From Chthonomonas sp. UBA2785 (GTDB taxonomy: Bacteria > Armatimonadota > Fimbriimonadia > Fimbriimonadales > Fimbriimonadaceae), in the NCBI GenBank assembly GCA_002352215.1, contig DEIB01000056.1:62001-126000 (forward strand): a stretch of 64,000 nucleotides of DNA, in the 5' to 3' direction. Position 1 is the stretch's first letter. Each line of letters opens with the position of its first letter. The notes under the pieces were generated by a model. That model ran no database searches. It worked only from the letters and a program-made list of their open reading frames with translations, and was not told where the DNA came from. Below, piece after piece: positions 25,753 through 34,851 of the stretch. The translations under genes were made by a program, and so were the position numbers.

Positions 25753-26534
25753 CTGCTGGCGCTCGAATACGCCCGCAACGCGTGCCGCCAAAAGAGGCGT
25801 GAGCCCACAAACAACGCCAAAGCCCACGCAAAGCTTAGAGTGAGGTCATGCACGGTGGCGCCACGGGTGAGCTGCCGGGCCGGTACGGTGCCCAGCAAAG
25901 CGATAGGAAGGACGTATAAGAAGAACCTTTGCGCCACCAGCCCATAGATATCCACTGGGTTCCGGGCAATGGTCATCATCGTGTCGCCCAAGACCCACAG
26001 GTTGTCCACGCGGACAAAGTAGATCCCCAGCGTCATCATCGCGAAGTCGATGGAATAGTAGATGATTCCGGCGCAGAACAGGGAGAAAGCGAACGCCGCC
26101 CAGTCGCCCGGGGCGGGCTGGATCCCATCCACGTTCAGGCCGTAAATCAGCATGCCGATCCCCGCCAAGATCGCCCCGATCTCGTTGAAGTTAAATCGCC
26201 GTAGGCTCACCCAGAACTGGCTATCCACGGGGCGCACGGCAATGAAATCCAGGGTGCCCCGGCGGACATGCTCAGGGATCTCCTTGACCGAGGAAAACAA
26301 AGCATTGAACGTGGCAATGAGTAAGAACGCGGCACTGCTTAGCACAAAGCCCTCGCCCTTCGTCCAGCCCGCGATGCTCTTGGTGTGCGAATAGAGGATG
26401 CTGACGACGATGGCGAAGAACACGGCCCACACCACGTTTTCCAGCATCTTGGCGTAGAAATTCGCCTTAAACTCGAGCTCGCGCACCAGGCTGCTTCGCC
26501 AGAACACTTGGTAGATCCGCGCGAGTCGCCCCAT
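25749..26534 (-). CDS. ABC-2 type transporter permease
   Basis: 261 aa with six predicted membrane helices. The opening (IYQVFWRSSLVRELEFKANFYAKMLENVVWAVFF) and the conserved stretch EIPEHVRRGTLDFIAVRPVDSQFWVSLRRF match the ABC-2 permease family often found as two permeases plus an ATPase. Here only one subunit is present; the partner ATPase and second permease are not adjacent. The substrate is unknown. The ATG at 26534 lacks a Shine-Dalgarno sequence and TAGCCT ends 7 nt upstream. Confidence 0.8.
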   Translation of the reverse strand: MGRLARIYQVFWRSSLVRELEFKANFYAKMLENVVWAVFFAIVVSILYSHTKSIAGWTKGEGFVLSSAAFLLIATFNALFSSVKEIPEHVRRGTLDFIAVRPVDSQFWVSLRRFNFNEIGAILAGIGMLIYGLNVDGIQPAPGDWAAFAFSLFCAGIIYYSIDFAMMTLGIYFVRVDNLWVLGDTMMTIARNPVDIYGLVAQRFFLYVLPIALLGTVPARQLTRGATVHDLTLSFAWALALFVGSRLFWRHALRAYSSASS

Positions 26535-26541
26535 GGCTTTC

Positions 26542-26547
26542 AGGCTA
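26542..26547 (-). promoter_or_regulatory. Candidate -10 box of leaderless ABC-2 permease gene
   Basis: Minus-strand TAGCCT ending 7 nt before the ATG at 26534. It is a weak match to TATAAT but has the same spacing as other candidate leaderless genes in the window. Confidence 0.3.
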
Positions 26548-26550
26548 CCG

Positions 26551-26556
26551 TATACT
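26551..26556 (+). promoter_or_regulatory. Candidate -10 box of leaderless GT-C-like gene
   Basis: TATACT (5 of 6) ending 7 nt before the ATG at 26564, with no ribosome site between. It lies 3 nt from the opposing -10 box of the permease gene, so the two promoters would overlap. Confidence 0.5.
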
Positions 26557-26563
26557 GGCCGGG

Positions 26564-28459
26564 ATGGCGGGCGTGATTCTGATGGGGCTGCTATGGATCA
26601 TGGCGGGCTGGGCAGTGGGCGCCCGACTGCACGCCAAGGCCAATCACCTCGATCCGGCCGAAATCTGGGGCCTCGGGGCGCTGCTGGGGATGGGCATCGT
26701 GGGCACGCTGGTGTTCCTGGTTGGGCACCTGGGCGGCGTGGCGTTGGCCCCTTGGATCGCCATCATTTTGCTGGCAGCCGGGGTCGTCTCCGCCGCCAAA
26801 ACTCGCCCTCCATTCAGCATCACCAAACCAGAAGGAATGGGCTTTTTCGCCATGATTGTGGCGGCTTTGTTGTTTGTTGTGGCGCTGTTCGGCGTGCTGG
26901 CCCCCACAACGGAATGGGATTCGCTAGCGTACCACTTGGCCGTCCCGAAGTTGTGGATATCCGAGGGCCGCATCGCGCCGATTCCTTTCATTCACCACTC
27001 TTATTTCCCATTTGCTGCCGATAGCCTTTATCTCATCGGTTGGCCGTTAGGAGAGGCCGGTGCGAAGGCCCACATGCTGTGGGGCACGGTGGCGGGGGCG
27101 ATCTCCCTCTTCGGGCTCTTAAGGCGCACTGCCAGTGCCGGTGCCGCGTGGCTGGGCGTTCTCCTCTGGATGGGCGCGCCGGTGGTGGCGTGGGAGGCAG
27201 GCACCGCCTACATCGATGGTCTGCACGGGGCGTGGGCGGGCCTTGGCCTCGTTTATCTCATGCTCCACTTCTTCGCCAAGGAAGAAGATCGCGCACCCTG
27301 GTGGGTGGCCGCCGCTCTGATGGGGCTGGGGCTTGCCAGCAAGTACACGGGCCTCCAGGTGGCCCTCGCGGGTGCCGCCGTCGCTCTCGTGGCCGCGGCT
27401 CGCCAAAAGCGAATCAAAGAAGCCCTCCTCATCGGGGCCGTGGCCCTTGCTTTCGCCCTGCCGGTCTTCATCCGCAATGCCGCCCTCACGGGCAACCCGG
27501 TGTTCCCGTTCTTCTATTCGGCGTTCGGCGGGCGCGGCTGGGATCAGTGGCGAGCGGATATCTATGCCAATGAGCAGGCCTCGTTCGGGGTGGGCAAGCA
27601 GCCCACCGCGCTGGGGCACGCCACCCTCGGCCTGGCGTACCAGCCCGGACGCTACACTAACCCGCGCCAAACCGAGGGCGGAGGCTTCCCAACCGGGGCC
27701 GTCGGCTTCGCCATCATCCTGTTGGCCGTGGCCGCCTGGGCGAGTGGCCGCACGGATAAGCCGGGCCGCGCCGCCCTCGCCGGCGTGGCCATCCTTATGC
27801 TGGGCTGGTTTGCGCTCAGCCAGCAAAGCCGCTACCTCGCCTTTCTCATCCCGCCCATTGCCCTGGCCGCCGCGCCACTCCTCAGAGATCGCAAGTGGCA
27901 GCCGGTGCTGGCGGCCGCCCTCTTCGGGCAGGCCATCTACACGATGGGGATGATCTGGAACATGCAGGGGCAGGATCAACTGCGCGTAGTCAGCGGGCAG
28001 ATTTCGCCCACCGAATACCGGCAGGCCCTGGTGCCGTTTGCCGCCGATGCCCCCACCCTCAATCAGCTCCCGGCGGACTCAAAAATCGCGCTCTACGACG
28101 AGGTGTTCGGGTTCCTGCTGGACCGCGATTACATGTGGGCCAACCCCGGCCACAGCATGCTTATCAATCACGAAAAAGCCCAAACCGGCCCCGAATATCG
28201 GCAAACCCTGCGCGACAACCAGGTCACCCACGTCTATGTGGCCTTGCGGTTCTGGGCCCGCGAGGACCGCGAGCGGTGGTTGCAGGCGGCCGGATTGATC
28301 GAAGGGGGAATGCCGTATTCCGCCGAGGAATCCGCGGCGATGAACGAGAATCTGGATTTGAAGTGGAGGCGTTTGTTGGCGGATTCCCATCGCTCAGGGG
28401 ACCTCCGTGTGGTCGGTCAATTCCGGTCCGCGCTCCTTCTCGAAGTCCCCTCTTCCTAG
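26564..28459 (+). CDS. Multi-pass membrane protein, probable GT-C glycosyltransferase (PMT/ArnT-like)
   Basis: 631 aa with about 12-13 membrane helices and a C-terminal soluble domain (about 480-631). The first extracytoplasmic loop has TTEWDSLAYHLAVPKLW, with an acidic residue pair placed as in the catalytic D/E motif of lipid-sugar-dependent GT-C enzymes. FIHHSYFPFAADSLYLIGWPLG resembles the following conserved loop. These enzymes move a sugar from a polyprenyl phosphate to a lipid or protein in the periplasm. No neighbour shows which substrate it uses. It is the only gene in its unit. Confidence 0.65.
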   Translation: MAGVILMGLLWIMAGWAVGARLHAKANHLDPAEIWGLGALLGMGIVGTLVFLVGHLGGVALAPWIAIILLAAGVVSAAKTRPPFSITKPEGMGFFAMIVAALLFVVALFGVLAPTTEWDSLAYHLAVPKLWISEGRIAPIPFIHHSYFPFAADSLYLIGWPLGEAGAKAHMLWGTVAGAISLFGLLRRTASAGAAWLGVLLWMGAPVVAWEAGTAYIDGLHGAWAGLGLVYLMLHFFAKEEDRAPWWVAAALMGLGLASKYTGLQVALAGAAVALVAAARQKRIKEALLIGAVALAFALPVFIRNAALTGNPVFPFFYSAFGGRGWDQWRADIYANEQASFGVGKQPTALGHATLGLAYQPGRYTNPRQTEGGGFPTGAVGFAIILLAVAAWASGRTDKPGRAALAGVAILMLGWFALSQQSRYLAFLIPPIALAAAPLLRDRKWQPVLAAALFGQAIYTMGMIWNMQGQDQLRVVSGQISPTEYRQALVPFAADAPTLNQLPADSKIALYDEVFGFLLDRDYMWANPGHSMLINHEKAQTGPEYRQTLRDNQVTHVYVALRFWAREDRERWLQAAGLIEGGMPYSAEESAAMNENLDLKWRRLLADSHRSGDLRVVGQFRSALLLEVPSS

Positions 28460-28479
28460 TTCAACCCGCCCCGCTTCGG

Positions 28480-28485
28480 TAACCT
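28480..28485 (+). promoter_or_regulatory. Candidate -10 box of leaderless aldo/keto reductase gene
   Basis: TAACCT ending 6 nt before the ATG at 28492. Only CGGGGC lies between, so there is no usual ribosome site. It may drive the AKR, ACT, lysC, folP, glycosyltransferase run. Confidence 0.35.
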
Positions 28486-28491
28486 CGGGGC

Positions 28492-29442
28492 ATGGAATAT
28501 CGGCGGCTCGGTCGGAGCGGCGTACGGGTAAGTGAAGTGGGCCTCGGCGGGTGGCTGACCCACGGGCGCACCATCTCGGATGACACCACGGCTTCGATCG
28601 TGAGGCGTGCCTTCGATCTCGGGGTGAATTTCTTCGATACCGCCGACGTCTACAACCGGGGCGAAGCCGAGATTTCTTTGGGCAAGGCCGTCAAGGGGAT
28701 TCGTCGCGAAGACCTCTTTGTGGCCACCAAGTGCTTCTGGCCGATGTCGGATGGCGTGAACGACCGGGGCCTCAGCCGCAAGCACATTGTCGAATCGGTG
28801 AACGCCAGCCTCAAGCGCCTGCAGATGGATTACGTGGACCTGATGCAGTTCCACCGCTACGATCCGGACACCCCGATGGAGGAGATGGTGCGCGCCATTG
28901 ACGACCTGGTGCGCCAGGGCAAGGTGCATTACTGGGGCGTGAGCGTGTGGTCGGCCGACCAGATTCAAGATGTTGTCCGCACCAGCCGCGAATGGCTGTG
29001 CACGCTGCCGGTGAGCAACCAGCCGCCCTACAACATGTTCGCCCGCGATATTGAGGCCGATGTGATCCCCACCAGTGAGAAGCTGGGGCTGGGGCAGGTG
29101 GTGTTCAGCCCGCTCGCCCAGGGCATCCTCACCGGCAAGTACAAGCCAGGCCAGGGTGCACCGGCGGGGAGCCGAGGCGCGGACGAAACCAGCAACCAGT
29201 TTATGGCGAACCTGATGCGCGATGAAGTGCTGAGCAAGGTGGAGCAACTCGCTCCCTTGGCGGCCCAAGTGGACTTGACGCTGGGGCAGTTTGCGCTGGC
29301 CTGGTGCCTGCGCCAGCCGAATGTGAGCAGCGTGATTGTGGGGGCCACCCGCATCGAGCAACTGGAAGAGAATGTCGGCGCGGCGGGCTGCGAAGTGCCC
29401 GCCGAAATCTGGACCGAAGTGGACCGAATCCTGGCGAGCTGA
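28492..29442 (+). CDS. Aldo/keto reductase (voltage-gated potassium channel beta-subunit-like group)
   Basis: 316 aa. The (beta/alpha)8 AKR signature is clear: MEYRRLGRSGVRVSEVGLGGWLTHG, NFFDTADVYNRGEAE with the catalytic Asp and Tyr, Lys in FVATKCF, and His in MQFHRYDPD. The C-terminal NADPH-binding SSVIVGATRIEQLEENVGA is also present. The length and the GGWLT-type opening place it near the Kv-beta / YghZ group, but its substrate cannot be told. It heads a compact plus-strand run that continues with an ACT protein, aspartokinase, folP and a glycosyltransferase. Confidence 0.9.
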   Translation: MEYRRLGRSGVRVSEVGLGGWLTHGRTISDDTTASIVRRAFDLGVNFFDTADVYNRGEAEISLGKAVKGIRREDLFVATKCFWPMSDGVNDRGLSRKHIVESVNASLKRLQMDYVDLMQFHRYDPDTPMEEMVRAIDDLVRQGKVHYWGVSVWSADQIQDVVRTSREWLCTLPVSNQPPYNMFARDIEADVIPTSEKLGLGQVVFSPLAQGILTGKYKPGQGAPAGSRGADETSNQFMANLMRDEVLSKVEQLAPLAAQVDLTLGQFALAWCLRQPNVSSVIVGATRIEQLEENVGAAGCEVPAEIWTEVDRILAS

Positions 29443-29443
29443 A

Positions 29444-29995
29444 TTGAGCGACTTCACCCCGATCTCCGAACCCCTGCGCCGCGATTACTCGTTCGGCGAT
29501 GAAGTGCCCCTGCTGGCCGGGGAAACCGAATTTGAGAAACCGCGCGGCATCCACCGGGTCGAGGTCCGGCCGGGGCTGGTGCGGGTCCACATCTCGCAGC
29601 TCACGGGCGGGCTGGCCGAGTCACGCCGCCGCGTGTTGGCTTACATTGCCGATGCCGGCGTGAGCATTGACTTCCTCAAGCTGACCCCGACGGGGCTCTC
29701 GTTTGTCGTCTCGGAGAGCCGCGCGGTGGCCGTCGAGCAGTGCCTCACGCCGCACGGCTACCACACCAGCTTCCATGCCGAACGCAGCCTCCTCATCATC
29801 CACGCGGTGAACATGCGCGACGAAGAAGGCCTGATCTCGCGGGTGCTGGCGGAGGTAATCCGCTCGGGTGTCGAACTTGAGCACCTGGGCGACTCTCACG
29901 ACCGCCTCCTCATCGTAGTGCCGGACTCGGAAGCCGAAGCCCTCGCGGCACGCCTGCGAGACCTGGGCGAAGCCAACTCGGGAGGCGCGGCGTGA
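29444..29995 (+). CDS. Stand-alone tandem ACT-domain protein coupled to aspartokinase
   Basis: 183 aa from a TTG one nucleotide after the aldo/keto reductase stop. About 40 N-terminal residues precede two ACT-like units: one about 43-105 (VRPGLVRVHISQLTGGLAESRRRVLAYIADAGVS) and a second about 107-175 (LLIIHAVNMRDEEGLISRVLAEVIRSGVELEHL). This resembles the paired ACT regulatory region of aspartokinases. Its stop overlaps the GTG of lysC, implying coupled translation. A trans-acting regulator of the aspartate pathway is a reasonable inference. Aspartokinase here already has its own C-terminal ACT region, so this is an extra one. Confidence 0.7.
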   Translation: MSDFTPISEPLRRDYSFGDEVPLLAGETEFEKPRGIHRVEVRPGLVRVHISQLTGGLAESRRRVLAYIADAGVSIDFLKLTPTGLSFVVSESRAVAVEQCLTPHGYHTSFHAERSLLIIHAVNMRDEEGLISRVLAEVIRSGVELEHLGDSHDRLLIVVPDSEAEALAARLRDLGEANSGGAA

Positions 29996-31344
29996 AGTAC
30001 GTGGTCCTCAAGTTCGGCGGTACCAGCGTGCGCACCAAGGAAGCGCGCAATGCGGCGGCCCTGCGCGTCATCAGTTGCAAGGAGCAGGGCTTCCAGCCCG
30101 TGGTGGTGGTGAGTGCCATTGGCCGGCGCGGTGAACCCTACGCCACCGACACCCTGGTGCAACTCCTGCGCGAAATTGACCCGGTGGTGGAGCCGGACGT
30201 GCGCGAACTCGACCTGATGATGGCCTGCGGCGAGATTCTCTCGTCGGTGATCTTTGCGCATACGCTCAAGAGCCTGGGGCACCCGGCGATGGCGATGCGC
30301 GGCGGGCAGGCGGGCATCCGCACCGATGGCCAATACGGCCGGGCGCGCATCTTGGGCGTGAACCCTATCGGCTTGATGGAAGTGAGCCGCCGGGGCGCAA
30401 TCCCGGTGGTGTGCGGCTTCCAGGGTGTGTGGACGGATGGCAAGCTTCCGGGGGCGGAACTGACTACCCTGGGGCGGGGCGGCAGCGACACCACGGCGGC
30501 GGCGCTGGGCGCGGCCTTGCGGGCCGAGCGCGTGGAGATATACACCGATGTGGACGGGGTGAAGTCGGCGGACCCGGATTTCGTGCCGGGCGCGCCCACC
30601 CTGGGCCGCGTGAGCTACGACGAAGTGGCTGAGATCGCCCACTTGGGCGCTAAGGTGCTACACCCGCGGGCGGCAGAGATTGCCATGCGTTTCGGCATCC
30701 CGCTGTGGGTGAAGAACACCTTTAGTGACCACCCGGGCACCGAGATCACCACCCGCGACCACGCCGAGACAGCGGCGGTAACGGGCGTGACGCACTCGGG
30801 CAAATTGGTGTATCTGCAGGCGGATTTGCAGGACTTGCCGGAGTCGGCGCGGCGCCAACTGATGCAGGTGATGTATGACACTCTGGGCCGCCAATCCTTC
30901 AATCTTTACATGACCAACCTGAGCCCGTCGAGCTTCGGCTTTGCGGTGCCGCGTGAGCAATATGGGCTGTTCATGTTGCTGTTCGATGGCCTGGTCATCC
31001 CCCTGCGTGGCGAGACCAATGAGATTGCCATTCTCCAGGTGGGCGACGAGCCGAGCCACGAGACGCAGACCCAGGTGGAGTTGCTCAAGCCGCTGGGCGA
31101 GACCCGCGTGATCCGGCTGGCGAGCATTGAAGGCTGCACGATGGTGAGCGTGGTGGGGCGGGAAGCCCTGGCCCAGCCGGGCCTGTTCCGCACGGTGCTG
31201 GACACCCTGGCCGAAGAGCAAGTGCCGGTGCTACAGACCGGTGACGCGGACTTCTCACTGAGTGTGCTGATCCCGGAATCGGAATTGCGGCGCACCGTTT
31301 CGGCGCTGCACGCCCGCTTCGGGCTGGCCACCAAGGGAGCTTAA
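29992..31344 (+). CDS. lysC: Aspartate kinase (monofunctional)
   Basis: 450 aa from a GTG that overlaps the preceding stop. KFGGTSV (residues 7-13), MACGEILSS, GGSDTTAAALGAAL and EIYTDVDGVKSADP form the amino-acid kinase domain with its Lys, Thr and Glu catalytic residues. From about 265 come two C-terminal ACT units (LVYLQADLQDLPE..., TMVSVVGREALAQPGLF...). It phosphorylates aspartate, the first step to lysine, threonine and methionine, and is probably feedback-inhibited through the ACT region. No homoserine dehydrogenase is fused. Confidence 0.95.
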   Translation: MKYVVLKFGGTSVRTKEARNAAALRVISCKEQGFQPVVVVSAIGRRGEPYATDTLVQLLREIDPVVEPDVRELDLMMACGEILSSVIFAHTLKSLGHPAMAMRGGQAGIRTDGQYGRARILGVNPIGLMEVSRRGAIPVVCGFQGVWTDGKLPGAELTTLGRGGSDTTAAALGAALRAERVEIYTDVDGVKSADPDFVPGAPTLGRVSYDEVAEIAHLGAKVLHPRAAEIAMRFGIPLWVKNTFSDHPGTEITTRDHAETAAVTGVTHSGKLVYLQADLQDLPESARRQLMQVMYDTLGRQSFNLYMTNLSPSSFGFAVPREQYGLFMLLFDGLVIPLRGETNEIAILQVGDEPSHETQTQVELLKPLGETRVIRLASIEGCTMVSVVGREALAQPGLFRTVLDTLAEEQVPVLQTGDADFSLSVLIPESELRRTVSALHARFGLATKGA

Positions 31345-31348
31345 CCTC

Positions 31349-32155
31349 GTGTTGCCCGAAGGCCGCCCGGCGCTGATGGGGATCCTGAACGTCACGCCTG
31401 ATTCGTTCAGCGATGGGGGTTTGCATCTCGATCCATTACTGGCCGTGGCGGCGGGGCGGCAGATGGTGGCCGACGGGGCGGACCTGGTGGACGTAGGCGG
31501 CGAAAGCACCCGCCCCGGCGCAGAGCCCGTGACCGAAGCCGAAGAATTGAAGCGCGTGGTGCCGGTGGTGCAGGCGCTGTGCACTGATGGCATCCGGGTG
31601 AGCATCGACACCACCAAGCCGGCGGTGGCCGAGGCCTGCCTGGCCGCTGGGGCCGAGGTGCTGAACGATGTGACGGGGTTCCAGAACCCCGAACTGCGCG
31701 AGATTTGCGCCCGGCACGGGGCCACCGCGTGCATCATGCACATGCAGGGCGAGCCCCGCACCATGCAAAACAACCCGAGCTACAACGACGTGGTGGGCGA
31801 GGTCGCGGCCTATTTGGAAGAGCAAGCCCAATTCGTGCAAGCGGCCGGGGTGCGAGACGTGTGGGTGGATCCGGGCATTGGGTTCGGCAAAACCACCGCT
31901 CACAACCTCGCTTTGCTTCGCCACATGGGCGCATTCACGGCCTTGGGCTACCCCGTACTGATCGGCCTCAGCCGCAAGGCCTTCTTGGGCCGAATCCTGG
32001 GCTCCGAAGCCGAACCCTTGCCGACCAGCGAGAGGGAAGAGGCGACCCTGGCCGCCAATCTTTTCGCGGCGGCCCACGGGGCACGAATCTTGCGGGTCCA
32101 CAATGTGCGGGGGCATGCCCGTGCCCTCCGGGCTTGGCGGGCCCTGACTGACTGA
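31349..32155 (+). CDS. folP: Dihydropteroate synthase
   Basis: 268 aa from the GTG at 31349, five nucleotides after lysC. Family motifs run in order: LMGILNVTPDSFSDGG, DVGGESTRPGAEPV, VSIDTTKPAVAEACLAAGAEVLNDVTG, DPGIGFGKTTAHNLALLR, LIGLSRKAFLG and the closing RVHNV. It condenses p-aminobenzoate with dihydropterin pyrophosphate in folate synthesis. The stop shares one base with the ATG of the next gene. Confidence 0.96.
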   Translation: MLPEGRPALMGILNVTPDSFSDGGLHLDPLLAVAAGRQMVADGADLVDVGGESTRPGAEPVTEAEELKRVVPVVQALCTDGIRVSIDTTKPAVAEACLAAGAEVLNDVTGFQNPELREICARHGATACIMHMQGEPRTMQNNPSYNDVVGEVAAYLEEQAQFVQAAGVRDVWVDPGIGFGKTTAHNLALLRHMGAFTALGYPVLIGLSRKAFLGRILGSEAEPLPTSEREEATLAANLFAAAHGARILRVHNVRGHARALRAWRALTD

Positions 32156-33351
32156 TGCGAATTCTGATCCACGACTTTAGCGGCCACGCGTTTACCTCCA
32201 CCCTCAGCCGCGAACTGGCCCGGCGGGGCCACGAGGTCGCCCACGTCTTTTCTTCGAGCTTCTTGACCCCCCAAGGCCCGAACGAACGCCGCGCCGACGA
32301 CCCGGACAATCTCCAACTGATTTCCATCAAGCTCGACCAGCCGATTGACAAGGGCAACCTGCGCAAGCGCCGGGCCGGTGAGATTGAGCACGGCCGCCGC
32401 GCCACCCAGGTCATCCGCGAGTTCAAACCGGACTTGGTGCTGAGCGGCAATACGCCCCTGGACGCCCAGCGCATGTTCTTGGATCACTGCGAGCAAGCGG
32501 GCATCCCGTTCCTGTTTTGGGTGCAAGACCTGATCGGTCAAGCGGCGGTGCGGATCCTGCGCCGCAAGGTGCCGGTGGTCGGCGGCACGATCGGCAAGTA
32601 CTACCAGAGCATGGAGAACCGCCTGCTGGAGCGCAGCCGCAAGGTGGTGGTGATTAGCGAAGATTTCCGGCCGCACCTCCCCGCCGGCGTGAAGCCTGAG
32701 AACATCCACGTGGTGGAGAACTGGGCCGTGCTAGATGAAATCAGCGTGAAGCCGCGCCAGAACGAATGGGCGGCGGCGCAGGGGGCCAGCGAGGGGCTGA
32801 CTTACGTCTACAGCGGCACCCTGGGCATGAAGCACAACCCCGAATTGCTGGTGCAGATGGCGAAGTCCCTGCAGAGCGTGCCGGGGGCGCAGGTGATCGT
32901 TATCAGTGGCGGGGCGGGGCTGGAATTTGTGGCCCAGCGCGCGCAAGAACTGAACCTCGGCAACCTCAAGACGTTGCCGTTCCAGCCCTTTGAGCAGCTG
33001 GAGAACGTGCTCGGCACGGCGGATGTGTTGATGGCCATCTTGGAGCCGGATGCGGGGGTTTTCAGCGTCCCCAGCAAGGTGCTGAGCTACCTGTGTGCCG
33101 GTCGGGCGCTGTTGCTTGCCGTGCCACCGGAGAACTTGGCTGCACGCATTGTGGCGGGGCGAGAAGCGGGCATCGTGGTGCCCCCCACCGATACGGAAGC
33201 CTTTGTGCGCGCCGGAATGGAACTGGCGCAGGATGCCAACCGCCGCGAGCAAATGGGCCGGAACGCGCGCGCCTACGCCGAAGAGACCTTCGATATCCGG
33301 CGCATTACGGATCGGTTCCTCGAGATTTTCGAGTCGGCGTTAGCCAAGTAA
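32155..33351 (+). CDS. Glycosyltransferase family 4 (WbuB-like)
   Basis: 398 aa with a GT-B fold. The N-terminal domain begins MRILIHDFSGHAFTSTLSRELARRGHEV. The donor domain has LTYVYSGTLGMKHNPELLVQMA and VLMAILEPDAGVFSVPSKVLSYLCAGRALLL, where the E-P-D-A-G-x-F-S-V-P-S-K segment is typical of the WbuB/colanic-acid type enzymes. The final GREAGIVVPPTDTEAFV is also characteristic. It lies at the end of the lysC-folP run rather than with the main polysaccharide locus, and its acceptor is unknown. Confidence 0.85.
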   Translation: MRILIHDFSGHAFTSTLSRELARRGHEVAHVFSSSFLTPQGPNERRADDPDNLQLISIKLDQPIDKGNLRKRRAGEIEHGRRATQVIREFKPDLVLSGNTPLDAQRMFLDHCEQAGIPFLFWVQDLIGQAAVRILRRKVPVVGGTIGKYYQSMENRLLERSRKVVVISEDFRPHLPAGVKPENIHVVENWAVLDEISVKPRQNEWAAAQGASEGLTYVYSGTLGMKHNPELLVQMAKSLQSVPGAQVIVISGGAGLEFVAQRAQELNLGNLKTLPFQPFEQLENVLGTADVLMAILEPDAGVFSVPSKVLSYLCAGRALLLAVPPENLAARIVAGREAGIVVPPTDTEAFVRAGMELAQDANRREQMGRNARAYAEETFDIRRITDRFLEIFESALAK

Positions 33352-33355
33352 GGCG

Positions 33356-34789
33356 TCACACGCGGGCGGCTTGCCAGGCGCCTTGCTTCCATTGATACAT
33401 CGCCATCAATCCGTTCAGCGTTTGCGAAACGGACATGGCCCACCACACCCCGGTGGCGCCCAGTGCCCAGCCCGGCATGCCCGGGATCCAGCCGGCGGGT
33501 AAGGCCAGGCAAGCGGCCAGCGGCAGGCGCACTCCCCAAAGCGTGATGACGGTCTGCCAGAAGGGGCGCACCATGTCGCCCGCGCCCTGCATCGCCCCCA
33601 CCAGCACCATGCCGTAGGAGAACAGCACCTCGGTGGCCAGGATGATGTAGGTGTACATCACGGCGATGTGAATGACTTCTTGGCTTTGGCCTTCGAGCAT
33701 CGCGTTCGCGACCTGCGGGGCAAAAGCCGCCAACAGGATGGACACGAACCCAACCACGGCGGCTGAGTGGTGCGCACATAGCCAGCCTAAACGGCGAGCG
33801 CGATCGGGGTCCTTCATTCCGAGGGATTGGCCGACCAGGGCCTGCGCCGAAATCATGAGCCCGAACGCGGGCATGAAGGCGACGGCTTCAATATTGATGC
33901 CCACCCGCATGGCGCCCAGGGCGTGCTCCGCGTTCGGCACCTGCTTGAGAATCATGAGAAGCAACGCGAAAGAACCCACGCGCACCACGGCCATGCCGCA
34001 GGCTGGCCCGGCGAGGCGCAAGAGGCGCTTGACCCAGGGCAGTTCCGGCCACTCGGGTCGCTTGATCTCTAGCGGACTGCGGGCGGCAAAGATGAGGTAG
34101 GCCACGGCGGCCAGCCATGCGCTGGCAGCCATAGCAGCAGCGGCCCCGGTCACTCCCCAGCCCAGGCCAGGCAGCGTGATGCCGTTCCAAACCCGGGTGG
34201 GGAAGATCATGAAAACGTTGAAGATGACGTGCAGGGCAATTTGCACGCTGGAGATGTAAAGCGGGCTTTTGCCATCGCCGATCGCCCGGAATGATCCGGC
34301 GATGGTCTGGATGACGTAAAGCGCGGGCAAGCTAAGGGCAAACACGCTGAGGTACTGCACCATCACTTCGCCCACGCGGGGGGCGTCGGCCGGGGCAAAC
34401 CAGTTGCGGGCCACCGGGGCCACCAGCAGCGCCAAGCCCACCGCAATCAACCCTAAGAGCAGGGAGAACCCGACGCTCTTGCGGGAGGCAAGCTTGACTT
34501 CATCGTGGTCCCCGGCGCCAAAGGCCCGGGAGACAATGGCGGTCGGTGCGGTGCCGAGGGCAAATCCCACCGAGAAAAAGAGGAAGATGAGAGCGCTGGC
34601 GGAGGCCACCCCAGCCAGTGCCGCCTCGTCGGGCTTGCCCTGATATTGAATGCGCGCGAGGAAGGATGTGTCTAAGAAACCGTTGATGGTTTGGAGAATG
34701 TTGAGCAACACGGCGGGGCCGGCCAGCTTCCATACCACCCGGTGCTCATTCTCAAGTATTGGTTTCTCTTCCTCTCCTGGGGATTGCAC
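33356..34789 (-). CDS. MATE-family multidrug/Na+ efflux transporter
   Basis: 477 aa, twelve predicted membrane helices in two homologous halves. VVWKLAGPAVLLNILQTINGFLDTSFLARI opens the first half, and MAVVRVGSFALLLMILKQVPNAEHALGAMRVGINIEAVAFMPAFGLMISAQALVGQSLG opens the second, as in NorM/DinF proteins. It would exchange cations for organic cations or other substrates at the inner membrane. The annotated start is a GTG; TAGAGT ends 8 nt upstream, so a leaderless message is possible. It is convergent with the glycosyltransferase gene (4 nt between stops). Confidence 0.9.
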   Translation of the reverse strand: MQSPGEEEKPILENEHRVVWKLAGPAVLLNILQTINGFLDTSFLARIQYQGKPDEAALAGVASASALIFLFFSVGFALGTAPTAIVSRAFGAGDHDEVKLASRKSVGFSLLLGLIAVGLALLVAPVARNWFAPADAPRVGEVMVQYLSVFALSLPALYVIQTIAGSFRAIGDGKSPLYISSVQIALHVIFNVFMIFPTRVWNGITLPGLGWGVTGAAAAMAASAWLAAVAYLIFAARSPLEIKRPEWPELPWVKRLLRLAGPACGMAVVRVGSFALLLMILKQVPNAEHALGAMRVGINIEAVAFMPAFGLMISAQALVGQSLGMKDPDRARRLGWLCAHHSAAVVGFVSILLAAFAPQVANAMLEGQSQEVIHIAVMYTYIILATEVLFSYGMVLVGAMQGAGDMVRPFWQTVITLWGVRLPLAACLALPAGWIPGMPGWALGATGVWWAMSVSQTLNGLMAMYQWKQGAWQAARV

Positions 34790-34797
34790 TTCACTTC

Positions 34798-34803
34798 ACT
34801 CTA
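34798..34803 (-). promoter_or_regulatory. Candidate -10 box of MATE transporter gene
   Basis: Minus-strand TAGAGT ending 8 nt before the GTG at 34789. Confidence 0.3.
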
Positions 34804-34851
34804 CAAGAATTGCGAGCGCAACGATTTGCAGTCCTAGTTGAAAAGGGTCTC

